A stretch of DNA of 64,000 nucleotides from JAJPKK01 sp963702755 (GCA_963702755.1 CAVPDZ010000018.1:1-64000); one strand, 5' to 3'; shown: positions 18,456 through 27,768, numbered from the stretch's first letter. Made by a program: numbers and translations. Notes: generated by a model not told the origin, from the sequence alone.

Positions 18456-19186
18456 TCAGACCGGGATCGGCTCCTCGCCGGCATCGCGATCGAAATCCTC
18501 CTCGTCGCGATAGCGGCGTCCGCGCCGACGGCGCATGCCGGGCAGGCGGCAGGGAACGATGCTGCACAGATCGTCGAGGAAGCTCACCCAGCGTTGGCCG
18601 CGCGCGAGCGCCCGATCGAGCGCCGCCATGGTGCGGGCGAGGCCGTCGTCGTCATCGTGAACGAAGGTCCGCAGCACGCCCGCGAACAGCATGGCCAAGC
18701 CCTGCGCCCGCACCATGCCCCGCGGTCCCGATGCCGGGACGTTGGCGGCGGTGAGCATCCACTGCTGCGAGTTCACCGCAATCGCATTGAGGGCGAGCGC
18801 GAGACCCGGGTAGCGCCGCGCCGAGCGCAGCAGCGAGCGGATCGCGGGACGATAAGGGACGAGCGCCTCGAGGCGGCGCATCAGCACGTCGAACAGGCGC
18901 TCCCGTGCCGGCTCTTCGGCAAGATCGGCATCGCCGCCCGCAAGCACCTTGCGGTCGATCGCCTTGACGTGAGCGGCATAGATGCGGAGCTTGGAATCGA
19001 ATTCGTCGCGCAGTTGAACGAGCGAGACGCCGGCGCGCGCGGCGATGTCGCCAAACCGATCTCCTCAATGGACTGCTCGCCGAGCAAGGCCATGAAGGCT
19101 TCGATGATCTTTTCGCGATCGGTGCGCGGCGGTTCGCCCGAGCCGGTGCTGCGCGGGCGGGAGGGTCTCGCTGGCTTGCGTGCCAT
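18456..19186 (-). CDS. TetR family transcriptional regulator, one frameshift
   Basis: Start ATG 19186 (MARKPARPSRPRSTG) has AGGAGC before it. The helix-turn-helix begins REKIIEAFMALLGEQSIEEIGL; the frame changes near 19,050 and the HTH continues in the other frame (IAARAGVSLVQLRDEFDSKL). The ligand domain follows (FDVLMRRLEALVPYRPAIRS through WVSFLDDLCSIVPCRL). The break falls inside the DNA-binding helix, which would inactivate the protein if real; a sequencing indel is more likely. The C-terminus is rich in Arg and Asp/Glu. Downstream of proC in the same direction. Confidence 0.78.
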
Positions 19187-19335
19187 GGCCGGCTCCTGTG
19201 TGGGAAGGTGGCAAAGCCACATCCTTTGGAGGGTCTGGCTTTCAATCTAGGCTTTTGCAGCGACCCGTTCCAGGGTCCTGCCGCTTGAGGCCGTCGGAAC
19301 TGCCCGTACGAAGTCGATGTTGCAAGTCCGAAGCG

Positions 19336-20170
19336 TCAGCCGGCGAGTTCGCGGCCGCGCCGGGTGGCGGCGGCGACGGCGCGTTCCATCAGCGGATCGA
19401 GACCGTCGGGCGCCATCAGGATTTTCAGCGCCGCTTCGGTGGTTCCGCCGGGCGAGGTGACATTGGTGCGCAACGTCGCTGCATCGAGCGGAGAGCGGTA
19501 GAGGAGTTCGCCCGAGCCTGCGACGGTTTCGCGGGCGAGACGTGCGGCGAGCGGCGCCGGCAAGCCCGCGGCTTCGCCAGCGCGCGCGAGGCTTTCGGCG
19601 AGCAGAAAGACGTAGGCCGGGCCGGAGCCTGAAACCGCCGTCACCGCATCCATCAGTCCCTCGTCGGCGACCCATTCGACCGCGCCGGTCGCGGCAAGGA
19701 GCGCGTTTGCGAGCGCGCGCTGCGCCGCCGTCACCCGCGGATTGGCGACCGCGACGGTGATGCCGCGTCCGATGGCCGCCGGTGTGTTCGGCATCGCGCG
19801 AACGATCGCGGTCTCCGGCGGCAGTGCTCGCTCAAGAAAAGCGAGCGTGCGCCCGGCCATGATGGAAATGACGACGGTCCCCGGCGCGACAAGCTCGGCG
19901 ACGGCGGCCATGACCTCGGGCGCCGTCTGCGGCTTGACGGCGAGCAGCACGGCGTCCGACCTGATCGAGTCCGGCGGCGGATTGAGTCGCAGCCCGCGGG
20001 CCGCGAGCTCTGCGACAGCAGGCGCCGGCTGCGGTTCGATCACCACGGCGCGGGCGGGATCGAGGCCGAGCCCGATCCAGCCTTCCAGCATGGCGCTGCC
20101 CATCTTGCCGGCGCCGACGAGGGCGACGCAGCCCGTGACCTTGGAAAGACTTCTCGTTCGCTGTCGCCAT
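19336..20170 (-). CDS. proC: Pyrroline-5-carboxylate reductase, one frameshift
   Basis: Reduces 1-pyrroline-5-carboxylate to proline with NAD(P)H, the last step of proline synthesis. The NADP loop reads VALVGAGKMGSAMLEGW, and the ProC signature SGSGPAYVFLLAESLARAGE and VTSPGGTTEAALKIL are near the C-terminus. The start MATANEKS at ATG 20170 is in another frame; one base near 20,145 must be added or removed. It follows the YbjN-domain gene, an order I recall from other Bradyrhizobiaceae. The gene should be functional, so the break is probably an error. Confidence 0.9.
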
Positions 20171-20224
20171 CACTCAGGCTCGCGAGGAGGTTTGCCTTAC
20201 GCAAACCCATCCTACGAACGCATC

Positions 20225-20725
20225 CTACGCTTGGCCGGAGGTCTCGAACATGCTGGATTCGAGGGCGTCGCGCGGGCTCTTGCCGGCCCACAGGACGAAC
20301 TGGAACGCCTGGTAGTGCCGCTCGCAGGCATCGAGCGCGAGGCTCAGGACTGTTTCGCACTGCGCATCGGAGGCCGTCGCGCCACCGCTCAGTAGAAGCG
20401 CGTGGCGGAACATGACGATGCCGTCGCCGGCCCAGACGTCGAAATGTCCGATCCAGAGCTGCTCGTTGATCAGGGCGGCGAGTTCGATCACTTCGGACCG
20501 GCGGCGGTCGGAGACCTTGAGTTCAAAAGCGCAGGCCAGATGCAGCGCCTCGATCTCCGGCATCCAGGTGAACGAGACCTGATAATCGGTCCAATGTCCG
20601 GTGACGAGGAGCGTGACCTCTTCGTCGCTGGCGCGGGTGAATGACCAGTCGTGGGCGGTCGCCAGGCGCTCGACCGCATCGACCGGATTCGGTTGCTTGT
20701 CCTCGGAGAGGTTCACGAGCGACAT
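20225..20725 (-). CDS. YbjN domain-containing protein
   Basis: 166 residues from ATG 20725 (MSLVNLSEDKQPNPVDAVER). The middle, YQVSFTWMPEIEALHLACAF, ELKVSDRRRSEVIELAALI and NEQLWIGHFDVWAGDGIVMF, matches the YbjN family, whose fold resembles type III secretion chaperones. The family affects motility and stress phenotypes in enterobacteria, but its biochemical role is unclear. It lies 55 bases upstream of proC in the same direction and is likely co-transcribed. Confidence 0.85.
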   Translation of the reverse strand: MSLVNLSEDKQPNPVDAVERLATAHDWSFTRASDEEVTLLVTGHWTDYQVSFTWMPEIEALHLACAFELKVSDRRRSEVIELAALINEQLWIGHFDVWAGDGIVMFRHALLLSGGATASDAQCETVLSLALDACERHYQAFQFVLWAGKSPRDALESSMFETSGQA

Positions 20726-21081
20726 GGGGCTACTCCGAAAGGGAGGGAACGCATGACGGGAGGGCGGCGCACCAGCGCCGTTCGCAGCAATTCGACGCAC
20801 GGACAACGCGGTACTGACCGGCCAGAATCATAAGCGGCCCGCCCGGGCCGCCGCACTTCCTGTCGATCGAAGTCTTTGACGCCGCAAGTGATCGAGGATT
20901 CGCGGCGGAGGCGCAATGAGCCCGATTCCGCCTTCCACAAAGATGACTGCGACAAGTTGACTCAGGGGCGCGCAAGAGGACCGCGCGGGGGGCAATCGAC
21001 GCAGTCGTCGGCGATCACCGCGCTGTTCGACCTCAAAGGCTGGGTCTTCGCCGTAGCACAGCAGTTCGCGCAGCAAAGCAG

Positions 21082-21180
21082 TCATTCCGGGGCGCCCGCA
21101 GGGCGAGCCCGGAATCCATACTCCCGGATCGGTGGTCATGGATTCCGGGCTCGCCCCGTCGCTGCGGCGCCCCGGAATGA
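21082..21180. repeat. Nested long inverted repeat (palindromic intergenic element)
   Basis: Outer arms tcattccggggcgcc (21082-21096) and ggcgccccggaatga (21166-21180); inner arms gcgagcccggaatccat (21103-21119) and atggattccgggctcgc (21138-21154). Both pairs are perfect, giving a 99-base cruciform or hairpin. This motif class is common between genes in Bradyrhizobium. It lies just past the 3' end of prs. Confidence 0.85.
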
Positions 21181-21198
21181 CGGCGCGTGCGAGCCGCG

Positions 21199-22162
21199 TC
21201 AGTCGTCGAAGAGGCTCGACACCAACTCCTCTGCGGCCGTTCGGCCGATGGCGTCCCCGATCAGGCTTGCGATCGACACCACGCGAATATTGGCGGCGAC
21301 ACGCACCGCTTCCGTCGGCTGGATCGAGTCGGTGATCACCAGCTCCTTGAGATGCGACGCCGTCGTGCGCGCGACCGCGCCACCCGACAGCACGCCGTGC
21401 GTGATGTAGGCGAAGACCTCTGTCGCACCGTGACCAAGAAGGGCTTCGGCCGCATTGACCAACGTGCCGCCGGAATCGACGATGTCGTCGACGAGAATGC
21501 AGGTGCGTCCGTCGACCTCACCGATGACGTTCATGACTTCGGACTCGCCGGCGCGCTCGCGCCGCTTGTCGATGATCGCGAGCGGCGCGCCGATCCGCTT
21601 GGCAAGGCCGCGGGCGCGCACGACGCCGCCGACGTCGGGCGACACCACCATCAGCTTGGAGAGGTCGAACCGCTCCTTGATGTCGCGCACCATCACCGGG
21701 CGCGGCGTAGAGATTGTCGGTCGGGATGTCGAAGAAGCCTTGGATCTGTCCGGCGTGCAGGTCGAGCGTCAGCACGCGGTCGGCGCCGGCGTGAGTGATG
21801 ATGTTGGCGACGAGCTTGGCGGAGATCGGCGTGCGCGGTCCGGGTTTGCGGTCCTGGCGGGCGTAGCCGAAATACGGCACCACCGCCGTGATGCGGCGCG
21901 CCGAAGCGCGGCGCAGCGCGTCGATGATGATCAAGAGCTCCATCAGGTGGTCGTTCGCCGGATAGGAGGTCGACTGGATCACGAAGACGTCGGCGCCGCG
22001 GACGTTCTCCAGGATCTCGACAAAGATCTCCATGTCGGCGAAGCGGCGGACCACGGCCTTCGCGAGCGGGACGCGCAGCCGCGCCGCGATCGCCTCGGCG
22101 AGGCGAGGATTGGAGTTGCCGGCAACGAGCTTGATCGCTGCGTTCGTCCCCGCCGCCGCCAT
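21199..22162 (-). CDS. prs: Ribose-phosphate pyrophosphokinase, one frameshift
   Basis: Makes PRPP from ribose 5-phosphate and ATP for nucleotides, histidine and tryptophan. IKLVAGNSNPRLAEAIAARL starts the protein; VLTLDLHAGQIQGFFDIP is the PRPP synthase signature; TCILVDDIVDSGGTLVNAAE is the PRPP-binding loop. The frame breaks near 21,703, where NLYAAP runs into a CCC that would read correctly as CC (then VMVRDIKERFDL). An essential gene with one homopolymer error is best read as intact in the organism. Confidence 0.93.
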
Positions 22163-22425
22163 TACGCCTCCTGACCGATCGCCCGCGGGTGCGGCCGTAC
22201 CGGGATGTCAGGGCATTCGCGCTGTCGCCACCGACGCATCGCGTTACCGGACCCTGCCCAACACGTTCCGGCGCGGCGGTCATATCAACTAGGCCATGCC
22301 GCTGGCAATACGAGACAATTCGTTGTCCCGCCGGATTTTTGGCGGCGGCGTGGGCGGTGATCGAGCAGAGATGGTTCAGGGCTCTCCGCTTACGGCGAGG
22401 CAATCGGGTTTTAACGATGTGCTCT

Positions 22426-22553
22426 GCTCCCTCTCCCCTCGTGGGAGAGGGTCGGGGTGAGGGGGCGTGCCACATGACGAGAACTGTGTTTGTGGCACGC
22501 CCCCTCACCCGCCCGCGCTACGCGCGGACGACCTCTCCCGCGAGGGGAGAGGT
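22426..22553. repeat. Large inverted repeat between prs and the lipoprotein gene
   Basis: A perfect inner stem gtgagggggcgtgccac (22457-22473) / gtggcacgccccctcac (22492-22508) is extended by outer halves ctctcccctcgtgggagagg (22431-22450) and acctctcccgcgaggggaga. Each outer half is itself self-complementary. The 400-base gap 22163-22568 holds nothing else recognisable beyond the prs promoter region. Confidence 0.8.
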
Positions 22554-22568
22554 GAAGGTCAGCGCTCG

Positions 22569-23156
22569 TCAGCGCGAGGGCGCGGCGAACGCGAAGGCGC
22601 CGCTGTCGGCCGGCGCAAACGCGACGTTCGGATTGACCTGGTCGGGCGGCGCGGCGGGCTCGCCGGGCTGGTTGGGCGAGGCAAGATAGGCCACGAGCCG
22701 CTCCATGCCCTCACGCGCCATGCGGCCGATCGCCTGATCGTCGGCGGTATTCCAGGCGTTGCGGTCGGAGCCTGCCGGCACCTCGCCCGCAAGCCGCATC
22801 ATGCGCTGACGATCGACATTATAGATGTCCCACACCCAGGTGAGCGTCGAGCGCTTGCCTTGGCTGTGCGCCGCCACATAAGCGCGAATGCGGTACTGCG
22901 CCGGCGAGTCACGCGACACCACGGAGATCTGCCGGGCGTTGGCTTCCTGGTTGAGCTGAAGGACCAGCCGGCGGAACACCGCCTCGGGCGGCCCGTCGAT
23001 CGACTCGAACGCGACGGTGGCGGTGCTCCGACCTCCGACCGCGATAAGCGGCGATCCGTCGGTGGTGCACCCCGCAAGGGCGCAGCCCGCCAGAACGACC
23101 GCCGCATATGTCAACTTTCCGAGCCACGCCGCCGCGCCGCGCCCGAACGCCGCCAT
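22569..23156 (-). CDS. Putative lipoprotein of unknown function
   Basis: 195 residues. The N-terminus has a hydrophobic stretch YAAVVLAGCALAGCTTDG with a lipobox LAGC near residue 29, predicting lipidation and an envelope location. The mature part (STATVAFESIDGPPEAVFRR, LTWVWDIYNVDRQRMMRLAG, AIGRMAREGMERLVAYL) is conserved-looking but matches no family I can name. A proline-rich tail follows. The ~700-base region upstream is mostly empty. Confidence 0.75.
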   Translation of the reverse strand: MAAFGRGAAAWLGKLTYAAVVLAGCALAGCTTDGSPLIAVGGRSTATVAFESIDGPPEAVFRRLVLQLNQEANARQISVVSRDSPAQYRIRAYVAAHSQGKRSTLTWVWDIYNVDRQRMMRLAGEVPAGSDRNAWNTADDQAIGRMAREGMERLVAYLASPNQPGEPAAPPDQVNPNVAFAPADSGAFAFAAPSR

Positions 23157-23393
23157 CGCCTGTCCCCGTTACCAACGGCGGCTTCCATTGTTGATCTTGA
23201 TTGCCGGATGCCGCCGCACACCCCAACGATTTGTTAACCAAATTTCATCGCCAGGTCCAGCGTCCGCTGTCGCGGCATCGCGCGGAGAGCGCAAACCATT
23301 GCCGCAGATGCGGTTTTGCTGCTGCGCGCGGCTCGCAACGCGGCCTGAGTCCGGTCGGTTTTTCCCTGAGAACAGGGAAAATAACAGGGAAAC
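23157..23393. other. Gene-poor region with a possible decayed remnant
   Basis: Bases 23,340-23,400 encode, in broken frames, fragments such as FSLRTGKITGKLKI, a pattern I recall near degenerate recombinase or transposase loci in Bradyrhizobium. No intact gene is seen. Confidence 0.3.
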
Positions 23394-23555
23394 TCAAAAT
23401 ATGGGCCGCGGTCTTCGCATAGCTCGGCGAATTCGCTCATGGTGGCCGAGGCTTGCGAGACAGCCCCGCCGCCCCGCTGAGGGAAGCTTGCCGGCCGAAA
23501 CAGCGAAGGGCATTGCCGCCGAATATTTGCTGACGCGGATGATGCAGACCGTCAT
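23394..23555 (-). CDS. Short ORF with strong ribosome-binding site, possibly truncated
   Basis: 53 residues from ATG 23555 (MTVCIIRVSKYSAAMPFAVS), preceded by AAGGAG at a good distance and by tandem operator-like sites 17-48 bases further upstream. The second half is rich in Arg and looks out of frame, so this may be the start of a larger gene that decayed. Family unknown. Confidence 0.4.
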   Translation of the reverse strand: MTVCIIRVSKYSAAMPFAVSAGKLPSAGRRGCLASLGHHERIRRAMRRPRPIF

Positions 23556-23571
23556 CGGAATCTCCTTGCGA

Positions 23572-23603
23572 TATAGTCCTATATATAGCATAATAGTCCT
23601 ATA
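23572..23603. promoter_or_regulatory. Tandem palindromic motif TATAGTCCTATA, candidate operator
   Basis: tatagtcctata (23572-23583) and aatagtcctata (23592-23603) are exactly 20 bases apart, just upstream of the short leftward ORF at 23555. The spacing of two helical turns and near-palindromy suggest a repressor site. No cognate regulator is adjacent. Confidence 0.45.
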
Positions 23604-23883
23604 GCGCCAAGCGCGATTCCGGGGCGGACCGATTGGCACTGCGCAGGTCCGCTCCTCGGCATGATGCGGCTGCGCTCCCCCCGCGATCGATGCGAAGCGA
23701 TTGACCCGCAGCAGACCACGGTAGCCACCTCTGTACGAGTTCATCCGGAAAGCGAACGAGGCGATTGAACCTCTCGACCAAGAACACGACTAACAACGAA
23801 GGCGCGACGTGCGGAAGATGAGACGGCCAAATGTGGGCTCCTTCGTTAAAGCAGTTCCGTTGGGCGTCAGTCGGGAGATCAAT
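23604..23883. other. Intergenic stretch without a recognised gene
   Basis: Should contain promoters for the genes on either side. No conserved element seen. The frame open from 23809 is read as the leader of the secreted protein beginning at 23884. Confidence 0.4.
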
Positions 23884-24393
23884 ATGAACATTCGATCTAT
23901 CCTTCGCATCATGGTGCCCCTGGCTGCCGTCGCCCTCTCGACGATGCTGATGGGATCGACACCCAGCCGCGCCGAGCATCTGACAATGGCAACGAAAAGT
24001 CCGAATGAGGTTAGAATTCGCGGATACGCTCGTTTTGATATGAATTGCGCCGCGAAAGAAGCGCCTGAAGTTTATCTTGATGTTCCACCAATGAGCGGGT
24101 TCGTTTGCGTGCGGACGAGCAGCGTGACTGTTCGCAAGCTCTATGGAGGTACGGCCGGATGCTTAGGCCGAACGATGTCCGGCATCGAACTCATGTATCT
24201 TCCACGACGGACCTTTACCGGTATCGATACAATTCGATATACCGTGAAATTCCCGACCGCCGCGGTGACGGTTGAAGCTGACATCAACGTTCAATCGGAT
24301 CAAGAAACTACGAAGAGTGGCGCGATCCCAGCGAGGCCGGAAAACTTCCAGGCACCGGGGCCGATCCCGATGTGCGTCCCGTTAGTTTCGTAG
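23884..24393 (+). CDS. Exported protein of unknown function
   Basis: 169 residues from ATG 23884, chosen because GGGAGA precedes it and a good signal peptide follows (MNIRSILRIMVPLAAVALST through PSRAEH). The mature part has three or four cysteines (MNCAAKE, GFVCVRTSS, AGCLGRT, IPMCVP) that may form disulfides, and beta-rich segments such as FTGIDTIRYTVKFPTAAVTV. A small Ig-like or beta-sandwich periplasmic protein is likely; no family recognised. Confidence 0.6.
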   Translation: MNIRSILRIMVPLAAVALSTMLMGSTPSRAEHLTMATKSPNEVRIRGYARFDMNCAAKEAPEVYLDVPPMSGFVCVRTSSVTVRKLYGGTAGCLGRTMSGIELMYLPRRTFTGIDTIRYTVKFPTAAVTVEADINVQSDQETTKSGAIPARPENFQAPGPIPMCVPLVS

Positions 24394-24502
24394 GCTGCTG
24401 GCGCGTCGCGGCCTCGAATGTTCGCGGTTATCTAGGGGCGCATTTCGGGAGTGAGAGTTTTGATGCAATGTATCGGCCTCTCCGCGCGAGAAGGAGACGA
24501 CG

Positions 24503-24988
24503 ATGGGCGCGAACTCGGGCAAGTTGGCGGCCGTTCCTAAATGGCAAATCTATTTGGCGTGCATTGGCGTGTCAGGGGCTTTGATGATCCAGACGGGTCA
24601 AATCAAAACTCTATGGCGCCTATTGCATATTTTACAGGACCCTGGAAAGACGGCGGGTGTCGTGTCGCATCTCGACTGTCCCAACCATGGTCATATTGAT
24701 TATGTTTTTCGTATTGAGGGCGCGTCATTTGATGGGCGTGAGCACTTGATAGATGGAATTTCGTGTCCGGAGCTGCGAACCGGTCAGCGCGTCGCCGTGT
24801 ATTATCAACGTGCCCAGCCGACAAACAATTACGCATTCGTTGAGGGACAAGATGACGGGAACAGTGCAAGGAGGGCATTTTACACCAGTCTGGCTTTTTT
24901 CGGGGGACTTGCTTTTGTCGGACCTTTGCTTCTCATGCCAATCTGGGGCTTGGCGGTCTGGATGCGTGGTTTGTTGAAGCAGTTCTGA
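24503..24988 (+). CDS. DUF3592-like membrane protein
   Basis: 161 residues with a good site GAAGGAGACGACG before ATG 24503. An N-terminal helix (IYLACIGVSGALMIQTG), a middle beta domain (HIDYVFRIEGASFDGREHLI, TGQRVAVYYQRAQPTNNYAF) and a C-terminal helix (YTSLAFFGGLAFVGPLLLMP) resemble DUF3592 proteins, where a small extracytoplasmic domain lies between two helices. Function unknown. Confidence 0.6.
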   Translation: MGANSGKLAAVPKWQIYLACIGVSGALMIQTGQIKTLWRLLHILQDPGKTAGVVSHLDCPNHGHIDYVFRIEGASFDGREHLIDGISCPELRTGQRVAVYYQRAQPTNNYAFVEGQDDGNSARRAFYTSLAFFGGLAFVGPLLLMPIWGLAVWMRGLLKQF

Positions 24989-25007
24989 TCAAATCGGCGC
25001 CATGGTA

Positions 25008-25118
25008 GCGGCGCCGTTTTTCAATGTCCCGCTTAATATTGCGCCAACCACGATCTTTAAACCTAACTCTGAAAACGCATTCCACGTCGTGCGCGCGGGG
25101 CTGAACTATCGGTTTTGA
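25008..25118 (+). pseudogene. C-terminal remnant of an Omp25/31-type barrel gene
   Basis: The frame ending at TGA 25116-25118 reads FNVPLNIAPTTIFKPNSENA then FHVVRAGLNYRF, the typical last strand and C-terminal Phe of this barrel family. An in-frame TAG at 25005 and no start or signal peptide upstream show that only the 3' end survives. Confidence 0.6.
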
Positions 25119-25166
25119 CCGATCAGTGCTTGTCCTTTGGCTTTACACTAACTATTCCAGCAGAGA

Positions 25167-26331
25167 CTATTCCGGAAAAAAGTAGCCCGGCGTCGTCGAC
25201 ACGACCTGTCCTGTGCCGTCCATGTCGGCCAGGGTGCCGAACCATCTGCTCGGCAGCGATCCGTCATTGACCCACGGGAACAGTGACGTTTGCGGCCAGT
25301 ACGATGCATATGGCTGCACTTGCGCCAGCAGCACTCGAAACGGATACCGTCCGGCGAAGACCTTGTTCATCCCGCCGTCCAGTCCGCTGTAGATTTGAAC
25401 GGTTGGCGCGTTGTCTTCAAGCAATTGCGCGTATTCGACCTCATCGGCGCGTTGTTTCTTGAGCGCCGGCCGTGCGATTTTAGGGTCCACGACGAAGGTG
25501 GGGCATTTGCCGGTGGGATTGAACACGAGCGGATTCGGCGAACTCGGCGTGAGGTTGCGCATCGAACACGTAGGCGCGATTGCACACGTCCACCTTGGGT
25601 TCGAGATGCGTCGCCTCGAAGTGATCGTTGCCGATCTTGAGCATCTCCCAAAACGCCAAGTTCGGATTGGTGCGATGCCGCGCCAGATTCGCCGGCGTCA
25701 AGCGGAACGGATAAGCCTGCACCTGGAATGACGGCCGGCCGAGGAGCGAGTCGCGCGCCAGCGAATAGATCGTCGGCGATCTGCTCGTTGGTCATGGCAT
25801 AGCAACCAACCGATCCGCAGATGCCATGGATCATGAGAAAGGTGCCGTCGCGGCTGTTCGCTTTGTCGAAGCTGTTGGGGAAGCCCGTGTTGATCGCGAG
25901 ATAGTAGGCGGAATTGGGATTCATCAACTCGGGGGTAATCGTATAGAACCCCTCCGGCGCCTGGCGGTCGCCCTCATGGAACTTCGGCCCAAGATCGCCC
26001 GACCACCGACAGATCGGAAAAGTCTTGAGCAGCGCGAAATGTCCGGTGGTGTCCTGCTTCCAGACTTCGAGCTCCGCCTCTTCCTTGAAAATGCGTACAG
26101 GATCGGCGAATGCTTCGGCATTTTCTTTTGCCGCAACAGCGAGAGCAACTCGGGCGACAACTCCTTTGTCGCCTTGGCCGGCAACTCCTTTGGTGCCTTG
26201 GCCGGCAACTCTTTTGGTGCCCGGGCCGGCAACTCATTGCCGTTTTCGCCGAGGCACACGACCGGGGTCCATGCCGCGGCAAAAGCCGCCGCCGATACAA
26301 GCGCACGGACTGCGGCCGTGGCGTGGATCAT
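25167..26331 (-). CDS. L,D-transpeptidase (YkuD/YafK-like) family protein, frameshifted
   Basis: Start MIHATAAVRALVSAAAFAAA at ATG 26331 gives a signal peptide (an ATG at 26385 is also in frame). After a linker of ELPAKAPK repeats comes ILVRIFKEEAELEVWKQDTT, then GPKFHEGDRQAPEGFYTITP and the catalytic motif MIHGICGSVGCYAMTNEQIA (HG-x4-S-x-GC, catalytic Cys). Such enzymes form 3-3 peptidoglycan cross-links or attach or detach lipoproteins. The C-terminal part (about 130 residues) follows QAYPFRLTPANLARHRTNPN. The frame breaks near 26,090, 25,765 and 25,555. Active site intact, so indels are probably errors. Confidence 0.8.
26155..26232 (-). repeat. Three 24-bp coding repeats (KELPAKAP linker)
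   Basis: ccggcaactcctttggtgcc and close variants recur three times, encoding ELPARAPK-ELPAKAPK-ELPAKATK. This is a flexible Pro/Ala/Lys linker between the signal peptide and the transpeptidase domain. Confidence 0.75.
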
Positions 26332-26544
26332 TGCTAATACCCCCGGACGTGGACCTTTCCCTTCCTTGTACTCGGTGGCTTTCATAAGGCAATCGAAGTC
26401 GCGTCAACGAGCGTGACGCTGGGCTCGAAGTTTCGGCTCTGCTGCTCGCGCGCCGACGAGGCGATCCAACGGCCGCGACGTCGCGACCGAGCGCGAACCC
26501 TTCAATTGCCGGCGCGCTCGTCGTGCCAATCACGGGTGTTCGCA

Positions 26545-27009
26545 TCAGCGGCGCTCGATCAGGCTCCAGATCGCTGCATCGAGGCTGTACGGTCCGGCAC
26601 CGGCCGAGATGACCATGATCAGCATGAAGGCATACAAAGTTTCCGGCAGATAGAGCCAATCATCGATCCGATCTGCTCGATCGATCGGCTTGAATGCCTT
26701 GATTCGCTCTCGCCCTGATGTCGCGCTGGCGATGATGATGATGGCAAGAAGCCCAAGCGCGGCGAGCGGCGCGAAGAGGCCGATGACAACGGCGCCGCCG
26801 GCGGAGAACTCGACGAGCGGCACCCACCACTGATTAATCCCGATTGCATGAACGTGCAGGGACCTTAGCTCGTCCGCGAACACGCGGTGACGCTCGGCGT
26901 TGAATAGCTTGTGGTAGCCGGAGAACATGAAGAACATCCCAACCGCGATGCGGTTGAGAGTGAACGCGATGTCGGTCCATCCGACGCCGTTGAATAAGAT
27001 GTGGATCAT
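26545..27009 (-). CDS. DoxX family membrane protein
   Basis: 154 residues with four predicted transmembrane helices. FTLNRIAVGMFFMFSGYHKL is the typical first DoxX helix, followed by WWVPLVEFSAGGAVVIGLFA, ALGLLAIIIIASATSG and a last helix TLYAFMLIMVISAGAGPYSL followed by DAAIW. DoxX proteins are linked to redox or oxidative-stress membrane complexes, but their activity is largely unknown. Divergent from a second DoxX gene 340 bases away. Confidence 0.85.
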   Translation of the reverse strand: MIHILFNGVGWTDIAFTLNRIAVGMFFMFSGYHKLFNAERHRVFADELRSLHVHAIGINQWWVPLVEFSAGGAVVIGLFAPLAALGLLAIIIIASATSGRERIKAFKPIDRADRIDDWLYLPETLYAFMLIMVISAGAGPYSLDAAIWSLIERR

Positions 27010-27348
27010 TGCAATTCACCCTGCGTTTCGAACATCGCTCGCTTGGGCGCGACGGCGTGGTATCGGCTCGGTCGGAGTCCGGGGTGTCGATGCCGGCTCA
27101 TTCGCCGCCAGGAGCCCTCGCAAGTCCGTCACCATTAATTCACTCCCTCGCGTTTGTCGTCCCCCCGCAGCGTGTGGCGAGCCGCCCAACGCTGTTAGTA
27201 TTTTGCAGGTTTATGACATCAACCGAGGTGTTCAAGTTGATGGACAATCGATAGGTTATCGGAGGCTCATCTCGGGGCGGCTCTTACGGCAGCGTTGATT
27301 ATCTGCGGTTTCAACGTCGTAGCGAAAGCAGAGAACGAGGCTAGCGCC
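27010..27348. other. Intergenic region between two divergent doxX-like genes
   Basis: Holds the two start regions; no further gene or clear repeat recognised. Confidence 0.45.
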
Positions 27349-27768
27349 ATGGAAAACGATATCAGCAATGCAGTCATTCTCGCTGCGCGCCTTCTTCTTG
27401 CAGCACTGTTTTTGATTTTCGGCTGGAGAAAGGCGAGAGACTATTCGGGCACTGTGAGTCAAATGGTGAAGCTTCGCGTTCCGACGCCGGTACTCGCGAC
27501 CATCATAGCCATCTTCATGGAGCTTCCGGTCGCGTTCGCGGTCGCTATTGGCGCCTTCACGCGGCCCTCGGCCGCACTCATGGCTTTATACACGCTCGGA
27601 ACGGCTGTTATCGGGCATCACTATTGGACCGTGAAAGGTGCAGATTACGTCGAGAGTTTGGATGGATTTTACAAGGATCTTAGCATTATGGGAGGGTTCC
27701 TGCTGTTGTGCATTACGGGTGCAGGAAAATATTCGATCGATGCATTGCTAGGCATCGCCGCGCGATAA
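27349..27768 (+). CDS. DoxX family membrane protein
   Basis: 139 residues from ATG 27349. Four helices: AVILAARLLLAALFLIFGWR followed by KARDYSG, then PVLATIIAIFMELPVAFAVA, LMALYTLGTAVIGHHYW and LSIMGGFLLLCITGAGKYSI. The pattern, including the last-helix GAGKYSID, is the same as in the divergent paralogue, but overall similarity is low, so they are ancient paralogues. Substrate unknown. Confidence 0.87.
   Translation: MENDISNAVILAARLLLAALFLIFGWRKARDYSGTVSQMVKLRVPTPVLATIIAIFMELPVAFAVAIGAFTRPSAALMALYTLGTAVIGHHYWTVKGADYVESLDGFYKDLSIMGGFLLLCITGAGKYSIDALLGIAAR

Noticed and set aside
21082..21180. Insertion-sequence terminal repeats
   Set aside because: Arms are only 41-85 bases apart with no transposase between, so this is a hairpin element, not an IS.
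23240..23555. A recombinase or transposase gene
   Set aside because: Only short fragments resemble such loci, with stops in all frames.
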